Assembly: GCF_030817535.1 (NCBI RefSeq)
Contig: NZ_JAUSZL010000002.1
Span: 6,014,001 to 6,078,000 of the forward strand
Length of the DNA stretch: 64,000 nucleotides
Reading direction: 5' to 3'
DNA from: Streptomyces sp. V3I8
Lineage (GTDB): Bacteria > Actinomycetota > Actinomycetes > Streptomycetales > Streptomycetaceae
In this document: positions 16,983 through 25,215 of the stretch, piece by piece
Layout of the letters: the number at the start of each line of letters is the position of its first letter
Numbering within the stretch: position 1 is the stretch's first letter
Notes under the pieces: model-generated
The model's input: the letters and a program-made list of their open reading frames with translations, nothing else
What the model was told of the DNA's origin: nothing
The model's database searches: none
Made by a program: the position numbers and the translations under genes

Positions 16983-19850
16983 ATGAACAAGGTCGTGAAC
17001 GACGGGTCCGGCGTCTGGTCCGCGACGGGTTTCCGTCCCGGCACCGGGGCGCCGGCCCGGACCGGAGCGCGGGGCGGCCCGGCGGACGGCGCGTCCGCGG
17101 GCGAGGTCTGGTCCGGGAGCTGGGTCGCCGCGCGGCTCGGCGTCGAACTCGTCGGGGACGAGGGGCTCGGGGAACTGCTGGGGCTCGCGCTGCGGCGCAA
17201 CCCCAAGCGCGCGCACCTGCTCGTGTCGAACGTGCTCGGCAAGCACGTACCGCAGTCGCCCGCCGTCGTGTACGGGTACGGGTTCGCGCTCGGCCTGCGC
17301 GTGCGCGCCCTGCTCGGCGAGGAGGCGGCGGGCCGGGCCGTCGTCCTCGGATACGCCGAGACGGCCACCGGGCTCGGCCACTCGGTCGCGGACGGCGTGG
17401 GCCTCGCCCCCTGCCTCCACTCGACCCGGCGCCCGGTCGAGGGCGTCGCGACCGCGGGCGGCTTCGAGGAGTCCCACTCGCACGCCACCTCGCACCTGCT
17501 GCTCCCGGAGGACCCCGGCCTGCTGGCCACCGACGGCCCGCTCGTCCTCGTCGACGACGAGTTCTCCACCGGCAACACGATCCTCAACACCATCCGTGAC
17601 CTGCACGAACGCTATCCGCGCGACCGGTACGTCATCGTCGCCCTGGTCGACATGCGCTCGGCCGCCGACCTCGGCCGGCTGGCGGACTTCGCCCGCGAGA
17701 TCGACGCGACCGTGGACCTCGTGACGGCCGCCTCCGGCACGGTACGGCTGCCCGAGGGCGTACTGGAGAAGGGGCAGGCACTGGTCGCCGAGCACGAGCG
17801 GGCCGCCGAGGGCGAACGGGCCGCCGGGCTTGCGGCAGTCGCCGCGGACGGGACAGCCGCCGGGCTCACGGAAGCCGCCGGGGGCGGGACAGCCGCCGGG
17901 CTCGCGGCAGTCGCCGCGGACGGGACAGCCGCCGGGCTCGCGGCAGTCGCCGCGGACGGGACAGCCGCCGGGCTCGCGGCAGTCGCCGCGGACGGGACAG
18001 CCACCGGGCTTGCGGCAGTCGCCGGGGGCGGGACAGCCACCGGGGGCGGGACAGCTGCCGGGGGCGGGGGAACGGCCGAGGACGGGGCAGCGGCCGTCGC
18101 CCCCGCACCGCTTCCGGAGCCCGGCACGATCGTCCGGGTGGACCTCGGCTGGCCGCAGGGTCTCGCCGACGGCGGCCGGCACGGCTTCACGCCGGAGCAC
18201 CGCACCCGTCTGGAGGCCGCGCTGCCCGCCATGGCGGCCCGAATATCCGCGGCGCTCCCGCCCTCCGCCCGCCGCGGCCGCGTCCTCGTACTCGGCTTCG
18301 AGGAGCTGATGTACGCGCCGCTGCGGCTCGGGGTCGCGCTGGAGAAACTGACCGACGCCGAGGTCCGCTGCTCCACGACCACCCGCTCACCCGTCCTGGC
18401 CGTCGACGACCCCGGCTACGCGATCCGCACCCGGCTGGTCTTCCCGGCCCATGACGACCCGGCCGACGGCCCCGGCGAGCGGTACGCCTACAACGTGGCC
18501 GGCGCCGGCTTCGACGCGGTCGTCGCCGTGGTCGACTCCGTCGCCGACACCCCCGAACTGCACGCACCCGGCGGCCTGCTGGCGCAGCTCGCCGCCCACA
18601 CGCGGAGCGTGCTGCTCGCCGTCGTCCCCTCGTATGTACCCGCCACACCCACGACACTCGCTACACCCGCCGTACCTGCTGAAAGGCCTTTGATGCTGCC
18701 CGAGCCCCTCCGTGGCCCCGACTTCTCCTCGTACGCGCCGGACGAGGTCGGCTGGCTGCTGCAGGACCTCTCGGACACCCGGCTGGAGGCACCGACCGAG
18801 GAACGCGAGGAGGCCATCCAGGCCGGCGGCGCCCACTACGCCGAGTCGCTGCCGGTGGAGTACCAGCCGAGCCCGCAGTACCAGGAGCTGTTCCGCAGCG
18901 CGCTCGCCGATTCGGCGGCCCGTATCGCACTGGCCGTGGGAGCGGTCACCGAGACCGTGCTGGCGGAGCGCTCACCGCGTCCCGTGCTCGTCTCTCTGGC
19001 CCGCGCCGGCACCCCCGTCGGCGTCCTGATGCGGCGCTGGGCCCGGCACCGCCACGGCCTCGACCTGCCGCACTACGCCGTCTCCATCGTGCGGGGCCGC
19101 GGCATCGACGCCAACGCGCTGCGCTGGCTGGCCGCCCACCACGACCCGGCCGACGTCGTCTTCGTGGACGGCTGGACCGGCAAGGGGGCCATCACCCGCG
19201 AACTGGCTCAGGCCCTGCGGGAGTTCGAGGCATCCGACGGCGTCGGCGGCTTCGACCCGGAGATAGCGGTCCTCGCCGACCCCGGTTCCTGCGTGCGCAC
19301 GTACGGCACCCGCGAGGACTTCCTCATCCCGTCCGCCTGCCTCAACTCCACCGTCTCCGGGCTCATTTCGCGTACGGTGCTCCGCGCCGACCTGGTGGGG
19401 GAGCACGATTACCACGGGGCGAAGTTCTACCGCGAACTCGCCGACGTGGACGTCTCCGTCGAGTTCCTGGACGCGATCTCCGCCCGCTTCGACGAGGTCG
19501 GCGACGCGGTGGACGACCGGGTCAAGGAACTGCTCTCCACCGACCGCACCCCGACCTGGGAGGGCTGGGCGGCGGTCGAGCGGATCAGCGACGAGTACGG
19601 CATCCACGACGTCAACCTGGTGAAGCCGGGCGTCGGCGAGGCGACCCGGGTGCTGCTGCGCCGCGTCCCCTGGAAGATCCTCGCCCGCGCCGGGGCGGGC
19701 GCCGACCTCGACCACGTACGCCTGCTCGCCGAACAGCGCGGCGTACCCGTCGAGGAGGTCGCCGACCTCCCGTACACCTGCGTCGGGCTGATCCACCCCA
19801 AGTACACGCGCGGCGCGACCGGCGCCGACGGCCGGGCGGTGACGGTCTGA
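16983..19850 (+). CDS. PRTase-TRSP-StiP polypeptide of the Ter stress cluster
   Basis: One uninterrupted frame of 955 residues joins parts usually described as separate genes. Residues about 35-270 are an orotate-type phosphoribosyltransferase: GPLVLVDDEFSTGNTILN (about 180-202) is the PRPP-binding loop. A Gly/Ala repeat linker occupies about 280-375. Residues about 380-560 resemble the TRSP domain (RVLVLGFEELMYAPLRLG). From 571 on is a StiP-like domain (LPEPLRGPDFSSYAPDEVGWLLQ region, EYQPSPQYQELF, VSLARAGTPVGVLMRRW), proposed as a cysteine protease or related hydrolase. ATG 18693 with GAAAGG six bases upstream could start StiP separately. The stop overlaps the HAD start (TGATG). Confidence 0.85.
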   Translation: MNKVVNDGSGVWSATGFRPGTGAPARTGARGGPADGASAGEVWSGSWVAARLGVELVGDEGLGELLGLALRRNPKRAHLLVSNVLGKHVPQSPAVVYGYGFALGLRVRALLGEEAAGRAVVLGYAETATGLGHSVADGVGLAPCLHSTRRPVEGVATAGGFEESHSHATSHLLLPEDPGLLATDGPLVLVDDEFSTGNTILNTIRDLHERYPRDRYVIVALVDMRSAADLGRLADFAREIDATVDLVTAASGTVRLPEGVLEKGQALVAEHERAAEGERAAGLAAVAADGTAAGLTEAAGGGTAAGLAAVAADGTAAGLAAVAADGTAAGLAAVAADGTATGLAAVAGGGTATGGGTAAGGGGTAEDGAAAVAPAPLPEPGTIVRVDLGWPQGLADGGRHGFTPEHRTRLEAALPAMAARISAALPPSARRGRVLVLGFEELMYAPLRLGVALEKLTDAEVRCSTTTRSPVLAVDDPGYAIRTRLVFPAHDDPADGPGERYAYNVAGAGFDAVVAVVDSVADTPELHAPGGLLAQLAAHTRSVLLAVVPSYVPATPTTLATPAVPAERPLMLPEPLRGPDFSSYAPDEVGWLLQDLSDTRLEAPTEEREEAIQAGGAHYAESLPVEYQPSPQYQELFRSALADSAARIALAVGAVTETVLAERSPRPVLVSLARAGTPVGVLMRRWARHRHGLDLPHYAVSIVRGRGIDANALRWLAAHHDPADVVFVDGWTGKGAITRELAQALREFEASDGVGGFDPEIAVLADPGSCVRTYGTREDFLIPSACLNSTVSGLISRTVLRADLVGEHDYHGAKFYRELADVDVSVEFLDAISARFDEVGDAVDDRVKELLSTDRTPTWEGWAAVERISDEYGIHDVNLVKPGVGEATRVLLRRVPWKILARAGAGADLDHVRLLAEQRGVPVEEVADLPYTCVGLIHPKYTRGATGADGRAVTV
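17823..18038 (+). repeat. Six tandem 36-bp units inside the PRTase-StiP gene
   Basis: Units begin at 17823, 17859, 17895, 17931, 17967 and 18003, each coding roughly AGLAAVAADGTA (12 residues). Units 1 and 3-5 differ by only one or two bases; units 2 and 6 are more diverged. A degenerate Gly/Thr/Ala tail continues to about 18075. The length is a multiple of three, so copy-number change keeps the frame; the run forms the flexible linker between PRTase and TRSP parts. Confidence 0.92.
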
Positions 19851-20734
19851 TGCCGGATCCCGCCCCCGCCTCCGCCTCCGCCTCCGCCCCCGTCCCGATC
19901 CCCGCCTCCGCTCCCCGGGTGCTGGTCGCCAGCGACCTCGACCGGACGCTCATCTACTCCGCCAACGCACTCGCGCTGACCGGGCCCGACGCCGAGGCGC
20001 CCCGGCTGCTGTGCGTCGAGGTGTACGGGAGCAAGCCGCTGTCGTACGTCACCGAGACCGCGGCCGGGCTGCTCACCGAGCTGGGCGGGGTGGCGGACTT
20101 CGTCCCGACCACGACCCGTACCCGCGAGCAGTACCATCGCATCCGGCTCCCCGGCCCCGCCTCGCGGTACGCCATCTGCGCCAACGGCGGGCACCTCCTC
20201 GTCGACGGCGTCTCCGACCCCGACTGGCACGCCGGGGTGACCGAACGGCTGGCCCGCGAGTGCGCCCCGCTGGACGAGGTGCGCACGCACATGGCGGCCG
20301 TCGCGGACCCGGCCTGGGTACGCAAGCAGCGGGTCGCCGAGGACCTCTTCGTGTACTTCGTCGTCGAGCGGGACCTGCTCCCCGGCGAGTGGGTGAAGGA
20401 ACTGGCCGTGTGGGCGGAGCAGCGCGGCTGGACCGTCTCCGTCCAGGGCCGCAAGATCTACGCCGTGCCGAAGCCGCTCACCAAGAGCGCCGCCATGCGT
20501 GAGGTCGCCCGCCGCACGGGTGCGACGCTCACCCTCGCGGCGGGCGACTCCCTTCTCGACGCCGACCTGCTGCTGGCCGCGGACCGCGGCTGGCGCCCGG
20601 GCCACGGCGAACTGGCCGAGGCGGGATGGACGGCCCAGGGGATCACCGCGCTCCCGGAACGGGGCGTGATCGCGGGCGAGCGGATCCTGCGGGAGTTCCT
20701 GGACGGGGTTCGGGTCCGGGTGCAGGCGCGGTAG
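19850..20734 (+). CDS. HAD-family hydrolase of the Ter cluster
   Basis: 294 residues. HAD motif I is VASDLDRTLIY with the nucleophile Asp and general acid Asp; the Lys motif is YAVPKPLTKSAAM; motif IV is TLAAGDSLLDADLL. The cap insert is of the Cof/sucrose-phosphatase kind. The ATG at 19850 overlaps the stop of the PRTase-StiP gene by one base, so the two are translationally coupled. It probably removes a phosphate from the product of the PRTase/aldolase pathway (inference). The first about 20 residues (ASASASAPVPIPASAP) are a low-complexity lead of uncertain use; the HAD domain proper starts near residue 23. Confidence 0.92.
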   Translation: MPDPAPASASASAPVPIPASAPRVLVASDLDRTLIYSANALALTGPDAEAPRLLCVEVYGSKPLSYVTETAAGLLTELGGVADFVPTTTRTREQYHRIRLPGPASRYAICANGGHLLVDGVSDPDWHAGVTERLARECAPLDEVRTHMAAVADPAWVRKQRVAEDLFVYFVVERDLLPGEWVKELAVWAEQRGWTVSVQGRKIYAVPKPLTKSAAMREVARRTGATLTLAAGDSLLDADLLLAADRGWRPGHGELAEAGWTAQGITALPERGVIAGERILREFLDGVRVRVQAR

Positions 20735-20776
20735 GGCGTGGCGGGTCTTGAGGGCGGGGCGACCGGCGGGCGGTGA

Positions 20777-21538
20777 TCAGCCGCGGGGAGGGCGCCGGTC
20801 GCCGCCGGGGCCGGATCCGGTGCCGGTTCCGGCACCGGTGGACTCGGGCACGGTTTCGGAACGGTCGCCCGACCCCGGCTCTGCCCCAGCCCTCGTCCCT
20901 GACTTCTCCTCCCCTCGCCGTCGGCCGCCGCGACCCGGCCTGGACAGTCGTACGCCGACGAAGACCAGCAGGGCGAGCGCCGCGACGACCAGGACGACCT
21001 TCGAGTACGCGGTCACGTAGGTGGTGACGTCGGCCCAGTTCTCGCCGAGCAGGTAGCCGGCGAGGACGAAGACGGTGTTCCAGATGGCGCTGCCCAGCGT
21101 GGTCAGACCGAGGAAGACGGGCAGGGGCATCCGTTCGACGCCCGCGGGCACCGAGATCAGGCTCCGGAAGATGGGGATCATCCGTCCGAAGAACACGGCC
21201 TTGGTGCCGTGCCGGGAGAACCACGCCTCCGTCTTCTCGATGTCCGACACCTTGACCAGCGGCAACCGCGCCGCGACGGCCACCGTACGGTCGCGGCCGA
21301 GCAGCGCCCCCACGCCGTACAGCGCGAGCGCGCCGATGACCGAACCGGCGGTCGTCCACAGCAGCGCGGCGTACAGGTTCATCTGCCCGGTGCTCGCCGC
21401 GAATCCCGCCAGCGGCAGGATCACCTCGCTCGGCAGGGGTGGGAAGAGGTTCTCCAGGGCGATGGCGATGCCCGCGCCCGGGGCGCCGAGCGTGTCCATC
21501 AGGCCGTTGATCCACTGCGGTGCGCTGGTGTCGGTCAC
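20777..21538 (-). CDS. DedA-family membrane protein
   Basis: 253 residues from GTG 21538. The DedA (SNARE-associated/VTT) core is complete: an early amphipathic acidic motif ENLFPPLPSEVILPLAGF, then GRMIPIFRSLISVPAG, the conserved motif with essential Arg, and C-terminal membrane segments. DedA proteins are proton-coupled lipid carriers (undecaprenyl phosphate or phospholipid) at the cytoplasmic membrane. Residues after about 195 form a charged, Gly/Glu-rich tail of about 60 residues (RPGRGGRRRGEEK to GGDRRPPRG) that is longer than usual and probably disordered. A second DedA gene is at 31437. Confidence 0.93.
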   Translation of the reverse strand: MTDTSAPQWINGLMDTLGAPGAGIAIALENLFPPLPSEVILPLAGFAASTGQMNLYAALLWTTAGSVIGALALYGVGALLGRDRTVAVAARLPLVKVSDIEKTEAWFSRHGTKAVFFGRMIPIFRSLISVPAGVERMPLPVFLGLTTLGSAIWNTVFVLAGYLLGENWADVTTYVTAYSKVVLVVAALALLVFVGVRLSRPGRGGRRRGEEKSGTRAGAEPGSGDRSETVPESTGAGTGTGSGPGGDRRPPRG

Positions 21539-21640
21539 CCGCCCGACGCTAGAGAACCGAAGCTGAAGCCAGACTGAAGCCGGGCCTGGGCCCGGGTTCG
21601 GGCTCAGGCCCGGGCTTGAACTTGGGCCTGCGCGCGGAGA

Positions 21641-21871
21641 TCAGCTGCAGCAGCCCCCGCCGCAGCAGCCACCCCCGCCTCCGCCCCCACCGCCGGAGCG
21701 GGGCGCGGCCGCGGACGACGCGGCGGAGCCGCCGACCGCCACCGCCGACAGCAGCTTCACCGTGTCGTCATGACCGGCGGGGCAGGCCGCGGGTGCGGAC
21801 GACTCGGCCATCGGACGGCTCTTCTCGAAGGTGTCTCCGCAGGTGCGGCAGCGGTACTCATAGCGAGGCAT
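21641..21871 (-). CDS. FmdB-type zinc ribbon protein
   Basis: 76 residues. MPRYEYRCRTCGDTFEK and a later PAACPAGH give the CxxC...C zinc ribbon of the FmdB regulatory-protein family. The second half is a run of nine Gly ending in CCGGGCCS, giving two more Cys pairs that could bind metal. Such proteins are common in actinobacteria; none has an established role. It is followed upstream on the same strand by the DUF4383 gene after 9 bases, so the two may be co-transcribed. Confidence 0.87.
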   Translation of the reverse strand: MPRYEYRCRTCGDTFEKSRPMAESSAPAACPAGHDDTVKLLSAVAVGGSAASSAAAPRSGGGGGGGGGCCGGGCCS

Positions 21872-21880
21872 GCGCTCAGG

Positions 21881-22504
21881 TTAGCGGGCTGAACGGTCCT
21901 CTCCCAGATGCGCCGGGGCGGAACGGGTGCCCTGAGCCCGGGCCTTCGCGCGCAGCTCGGCCCCCGCCTTCGCGCGCTGCTCGTAGGCGGACTGTTCCGG
22001 GTGGCGGGAGCGCCAGTACGGGTTGTCGTGCGGCAGGGCCGAGCCGACCCGTCCGTACATCCCGAAGAACATCAGCAGTACGCCGACCACGAAGCTGAAC
22101 AACACGTTCGGGATGCGGAAGGCGAGGAAGTTGAGGTCGGTGTCGAGCAGGGCGAGGTTCACGAAGCCGCTGAGGATGAACAGGACCCCGAGGATCATGT
22201 TGATGGTCGAGGCGACGTTGCCGCCGATCACCATGCCGGCCAGGAGCAGCAGCCCGACGCAGAGGGAGAGCACGCTGAGCGCGCCGTTGGTGCTGAGTCC
22301 GGTGACGGTGTCACCGCCGGTGTCGAAGAAGCCGACCTTGTCGATCAGACCCAGAATGCCGAAGACGAGCAGCACGAGCCCCATGAGCCCGGCGCCGATC
22401 CGGTAGAACCGGCTGAGACGGTGGTCGACCGGCAGGTGCTCGTCGAGCTTGATCCGCTGCCGCTTGGACGTCGTACGCAGGGCATGCGTGACATGCGAGG
22501 CCAT
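21881..22504 (-). CDS. DUF4383 membrane protein
   Basis: 207 residues with four hydrophobic helices: IGAGLMGLVLLVFGILGLI, LSVLSLCVGLLLLAGMVIG, INMILGVLFILSGFVNLAL and LFSFVVGVLLMFFGMYG. The segment RFYRIGAGL before the first helix and the Asn-rich middle are characteristic of DUF4383. The basic N-terminus (about 30 residues) and the Arg/Ala-rich C-terminal tail lie in the cytoplasm. ATG 22504 is the only reasonable start. The role is unknown; the family frequently accompanies stress genes in Streptomyces. Confidence 0.88.
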   Translation of the reverse strand: MASHVTHALRTTSKRQRIKLDEHLPVDHRLSRFYRIGAGLMGLVLLVFGILGLIDKVGFFDTGGDTVTGLSTNGALSVLSLCVGLLLLAGMVIGGNVASTINMILGVLFILSGFVNLALLDTDLNFLAFRIPNVLFSFVVGVLLMFFGMYGRVGSALPHDNPYWRSRHPEQSAYEQRAKAGAELRAKARAQGTRSAPAHLGEDRSAR

Positions 22505-22861
22505 GACCGCCTCCTTGGGTACGGGCTCGGGTGCGAGCGGAGGGCGTCCGCACTCCCAGCATCCGCCCGGGAAGACGGTCCCGCCAGCGCCGACCAGGAG
22601 GAATCACCGGTTTCGCCGGTTTCGTCAGCTCCGCCGGTTCCGCCGGCCGGTTTCCGGCAGGGCGAGCCGAATCCCGTACGTGACAGGGGTCCTGCCGGCC
22701 CCCTGTCTGAAGGGGGCCCTGGCAGCACCGGGCGCAAGGACGGACGGTGGTTCAGGGCCCGGCGAGCGGCGCTCCCCGAAACCCCGGAAGCTCGAAGAGG
22801 CACGGCGCATGCCGACCCCGCTCCGAGAACAAGAGCTGGACGAAGAAGGAACAGAACACAC
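22505..22861. promoter_or_regulatory. Divergent gap between DUF4383 and SDR genes with hairpin
   Basis: The 357 bases contain a C/G-rich repeat of CCGGTT-like words (22605-22665) and a stable hairpin, 22682-22707, with arms GACAGGGG and CCCCTGTC. No ORF shows convincing codon bias. The hairpin, lacking a T run, could be a leader structure of the SDR transcript. Confidence 0.45.
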
Positions 22862-23665
22862 ATGACACCGCAGACTGCCCCCACCCCTCCCCCCACCCGC
22901 AACCTCACCCTCATCACCGGCGCGTCGTCGGGAATCGGCAGGGCGTTCGCGGAACGCCTGTCGAAGGACGGCCACGACCTGATCCTGGTCGCGCGCCGGC
23001 GGGAACGGCTCGAAGAGCTCGCGGCCACGCTGCCCACCGAGGTGGAGGTCGTCACCGCCGACCTGTCCACGGACGAGGGCATCGACGCGGTGGCCGAGCT
23101 GTGCGCGAACCGCCCGCTGAAGACGCTCGTGAACAACGCCGGCGTCGCGCACTACATGCCGCTGGACCAGCTCCCCGCCGCGAAGGCGCGCGAACTGGTG
23201 AACGTCAAGGTCGCCGCACCGACCCTGCTGACCCGCGCGGCCCTGCCCGGCATGCTCGCGCGCGACAAGGGCACGATCGTGAACGTCGCAGGCATGCTCG
23301 CCTTCTCGGGCCCCGCGACACAGAAGGCGGGCCGCGCGGTGTACGCGGGCAGCCTGGCCCACACGGTCACGATGACGCAGACCCTGCACGCCGAGCTGGA
23401 GGGAACGGCCGTGACGGCACACGTCGTCTGCCCCGGCGTGGTGGCCACGGAGTTCCACGAGGTCCAGGGAATGGACCTGTCGGCCATCCCCCGCATGTCG
23501 GCGGACGACGTCGTAACGGCGGCCCTGGCGGGCATCGAACTCGGCGAGGTCGTCATCGCCCCGGGCGTCGAGGACCGCACCGTCCTCGAATCGGCGTTCA
23601 CCGCGACCCTGACCGCGTTCGAATCCCAGGCCCCCCATCTGGCATCCCGTTACCACCAGACCTGA
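22862..23665 (+). CDS. SDR-family protein lacking the catalytic Ser/Lys
   Basis: 267 residues from ATG 22862. The Rossmann cofactor motif TGASSGIG is at 19-26, ADLS at 66-69 and VNNAGVA at 90-96, so NAD(P) binding looks intact. At the active site the Tyr is present (Y161 in VYAGSLAH) but the YxxxK lysine is Leu165, and the usual SS of the NVSS strand is AG (NVAGMLAF). Ser149 is the only nearby serine. The protein may therefore bind cofactor without normal dehydrogenase chemistry, or use a different mechanism. The ribosome site AAGGA lies 11 bases upstream. The insertion element begins 43 bases after its stop. Confidence 0.85.
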   Translation: MTPQTAPTPPPTRNLTLITGASSGIGRAFAERLSKDGHDLILVARRRERLEELAATLPTEVEVVTADLSTDEGIDAVAELCANRPLKTLVNNAGVAHYMPLDQLPAAKARELVNVKVAAPTLLTRAALPGMLARDKGTIVNVAGMLAFSGPATQKAGRAVYAGSLAHTVTMTQTLHAELEGTAVTAHVVCPGVVATEFHEVQGMDLSAIPRMSADDVVTAALAGIELGEVVIAPGVEDRTVLESAFTATLTAFESQAPHLASRYHQT

Positions 23666-23753
23666 AGCACACCGGCACCCTCGCGCCCCTGCACCCAAAA
23701 GGCCCTAGGCCGTGTGTCGAAAGTGGATCTTGGGCTGTGGATGATCACGGTTC

Positions 23754-24636
23754 ATGGGTCGGGGAGATCTCACGGACGAGCAGTGGGCGGTGCTGGAGCC
23801 GTTGTTGCCGAAGGGTGCGAAGGCGGGCCGACCGCCCGTCTGGTCTCGGCGGCGGCTCATCGACGGCATACGGTTCCGGGTGCGGACCGGTGTGCCGTGG
23901 CGGGACGTCCCCGTTGAGTGCGGACCGTGGAACCGGGTCTACGATCTGTTCCGCAGGTGGCAGCGGAACGGCACCTGGCACCGGATCCTCACCCGGCTCC
24001 AGTCCCTGGCCGACGCGAAGGGTGCGATCGTGTGGGACCTGGGCGTCGACTCCACGGTGTGCCGCGCCCCTCAGCACGCGGCCGGGGCCCGGAAACGGGG
24101 TGACCTGCAGAAGGAACCACCAGGCGGCGTCTTCACCGAGCCCCGTGATCACCGGCTGGGACGGTCGCGCGGTGGGTTCACCACCAAGCTCCACCTGGCC
24201 GTCGAGCAGGGTCAAAAGCCCATGGCGATCGTGATCACGGCAGGACAACGCGGGGACTCGCCGCAGTTCGAACCGGTCCTGGAGAAGGTCCGCATGCCCC
24301 GCATCGGGCCAGGCCGGCCATGCGTCCGCCCCAACCGCGTGCGGGCCGACAAGGCCTATGCCTCCCCCCCCCCAAAAAAACCGAGCCTACCTGCGCCGCC
24401 GGAAGATCCGCTGCACCATCCCGGATAAGGCAGACCAGGCACGCAACCGCCAAAAGCTCGGCTCCCGCGGTGGCCGGCCACCGCATTTCGACCTGGTCGA
24501 CTACCGCGAGCGTCATGCGGTGGAGTGCGGGATCAACCGCCTCAAGAGACACCGCGCTGTCGCCACGCGCTACGACAAGCTCGCCGTCCGCTTCGAGGCG
24601 ACCGTCCTCGTCGCTGCCATCAGTGAGTGGCTGTGA
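23754..24636 (+). CDS. IS5-family DDE transposase in two frames
   Basis: The N-terminal frame 23754-24428 contains [14 protein letters not shown], the first catalytic Asp in [13 protein letters not shown], and the second in [10 protein letters not shown]. The C-terminal frame to 24636 carries [15 protein letters not shown] and the Glu in [15 protein letters not shown] with YDKLA, completing the DDE triad. The frames meet at a run of ten C followed by seven A (24364-24380). The total, 883 bases, is 3n+1, so one surplus base or a +1 ribosomal shift joins them. IS427-type elements often use frameshifting; a sequencing error in the homopolymers is equally possible. If functional, the product is about 293 residues. 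Confidence 0.82.
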
Positions 24637-24646
24637 CCCTTGGCCG

Positions 24647-25177
24647 TCACGCGGTGGGATCCACGTTCCACGCCGCGGGCAGATCGCTGCCGCAGAAGAC
24701 GCAGAAGAAGTCATCTTCGCGCACGATGTTGTGCTCCTGGCAGTCAGGGCACCGCCGGAATACCACCTCGTGGGTGAAGCTGCAGGGCCGCCGGAGCCCT
24801 ACAGTGTCCAGGGCACGAGCAACCTCTGCCCAGGAGTCGATGTCCGGACAGTACCCGGTGGACTGGTTGCTGATCTCGCTCACGGTCCACCGGTCTGCCT
24901 CGCGCATAAAGCTGATCTCGCCGGAACTCAGAACCATGCCTCCGCCGGCACAGGCCACATGCTCGCTTCGCCGCGGCGCCAGCCGAAGCACACCGTCCGT
25001 GCCGACGACGAAGGTGAACGGTTCAGCCCGCTCCGCTGCCGATTGCTCCATGATCCAGCCACCGAAGTCAGCTGCCGAGCCGATCCGACGCCCGCCGTCA
25101 CCCGACCGGACCGCAGCCTTCAGCTCGATCGGTCCGACATATCGATAACTCCGCCCCCGCCCACTCACCTCAGCCAA
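24647..25177 (-). CDS. Zinc-ribbon protein of unknown function inside the IS
   Basis: 176 residues. The N-terminal about 120 residues (GRGRSYRYVGPIELK, WIMEQSAAERAEPFTFVV, GEISFMREADRWTVSEISNQ) have no recognised domain but show normal Streptomyces codon bias. The C-terminal end holds a zinc ribbon with CPDC at 133-136 and CVFC at 149-152. It lies tail-to-tail with the transposase, 10 bases apart, and its start is 24 bases inside the right inverted repeat, so any promoter must be in the IS end or beyond it. It may be a passenger gene or a host gene captured by rearrangement. I do not know its function. Confidence 0.75.
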   Translation of the reverse strand: MAEVSGRGRSYRYVGPIELKAAVRSGDGGRRIGSAADFGGWIMEQSAAERAEPFTFVVGTDGVLRLAPRRSEHVACAGGGMVLSSGEISFMREADRWTVSEISNQSTGYCPDIDSWAEVARALDTVGLRRPCSFTHEVVFRRCPDCQEHNIVREDDFFCVFCGSDLPAAWNVDPTA

Positions 25178-25215
25178 CCTAGATCACTTCCGACACACGC
25201 CCTAGTGTCCGCACC

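Larger units (their letters stand above)
23709..25201 (+). mobile_element. IS5-family (IS427-like) element with an enclosed minus-strand gene
   Basis: Terminal inverted repeats are visible: the left end reads GCCGTGTGTCGAAAGTGGAT and the right end, on the other strand, GGCGTGTGTCGGAAGTGATC, then TCTTGG versus TAGG. The tetranucleotide CTAG flanks both ends (23705-23708 and 25202-25205), as expected for a 4-bp target duplication. The element is 1493 bp, about 600 longer than a transposase-only IS427 relative, because 565 bp after the transposase hold a separate gene (24647-25177, minus). Confidence 0.8.

Noticed and set aside
17866..18108. Minus-strand repeat ORF (RRLPRARRLSRP units)
   Set aside because: Shadow of the 36-bp repeats within the PRTase-StiP gene.
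11080..20734. Phage-defence island
   Set aside because: Ter genes are core Streptomyces stress genes; no nuclease, toxin or other defence gene is mixed in.
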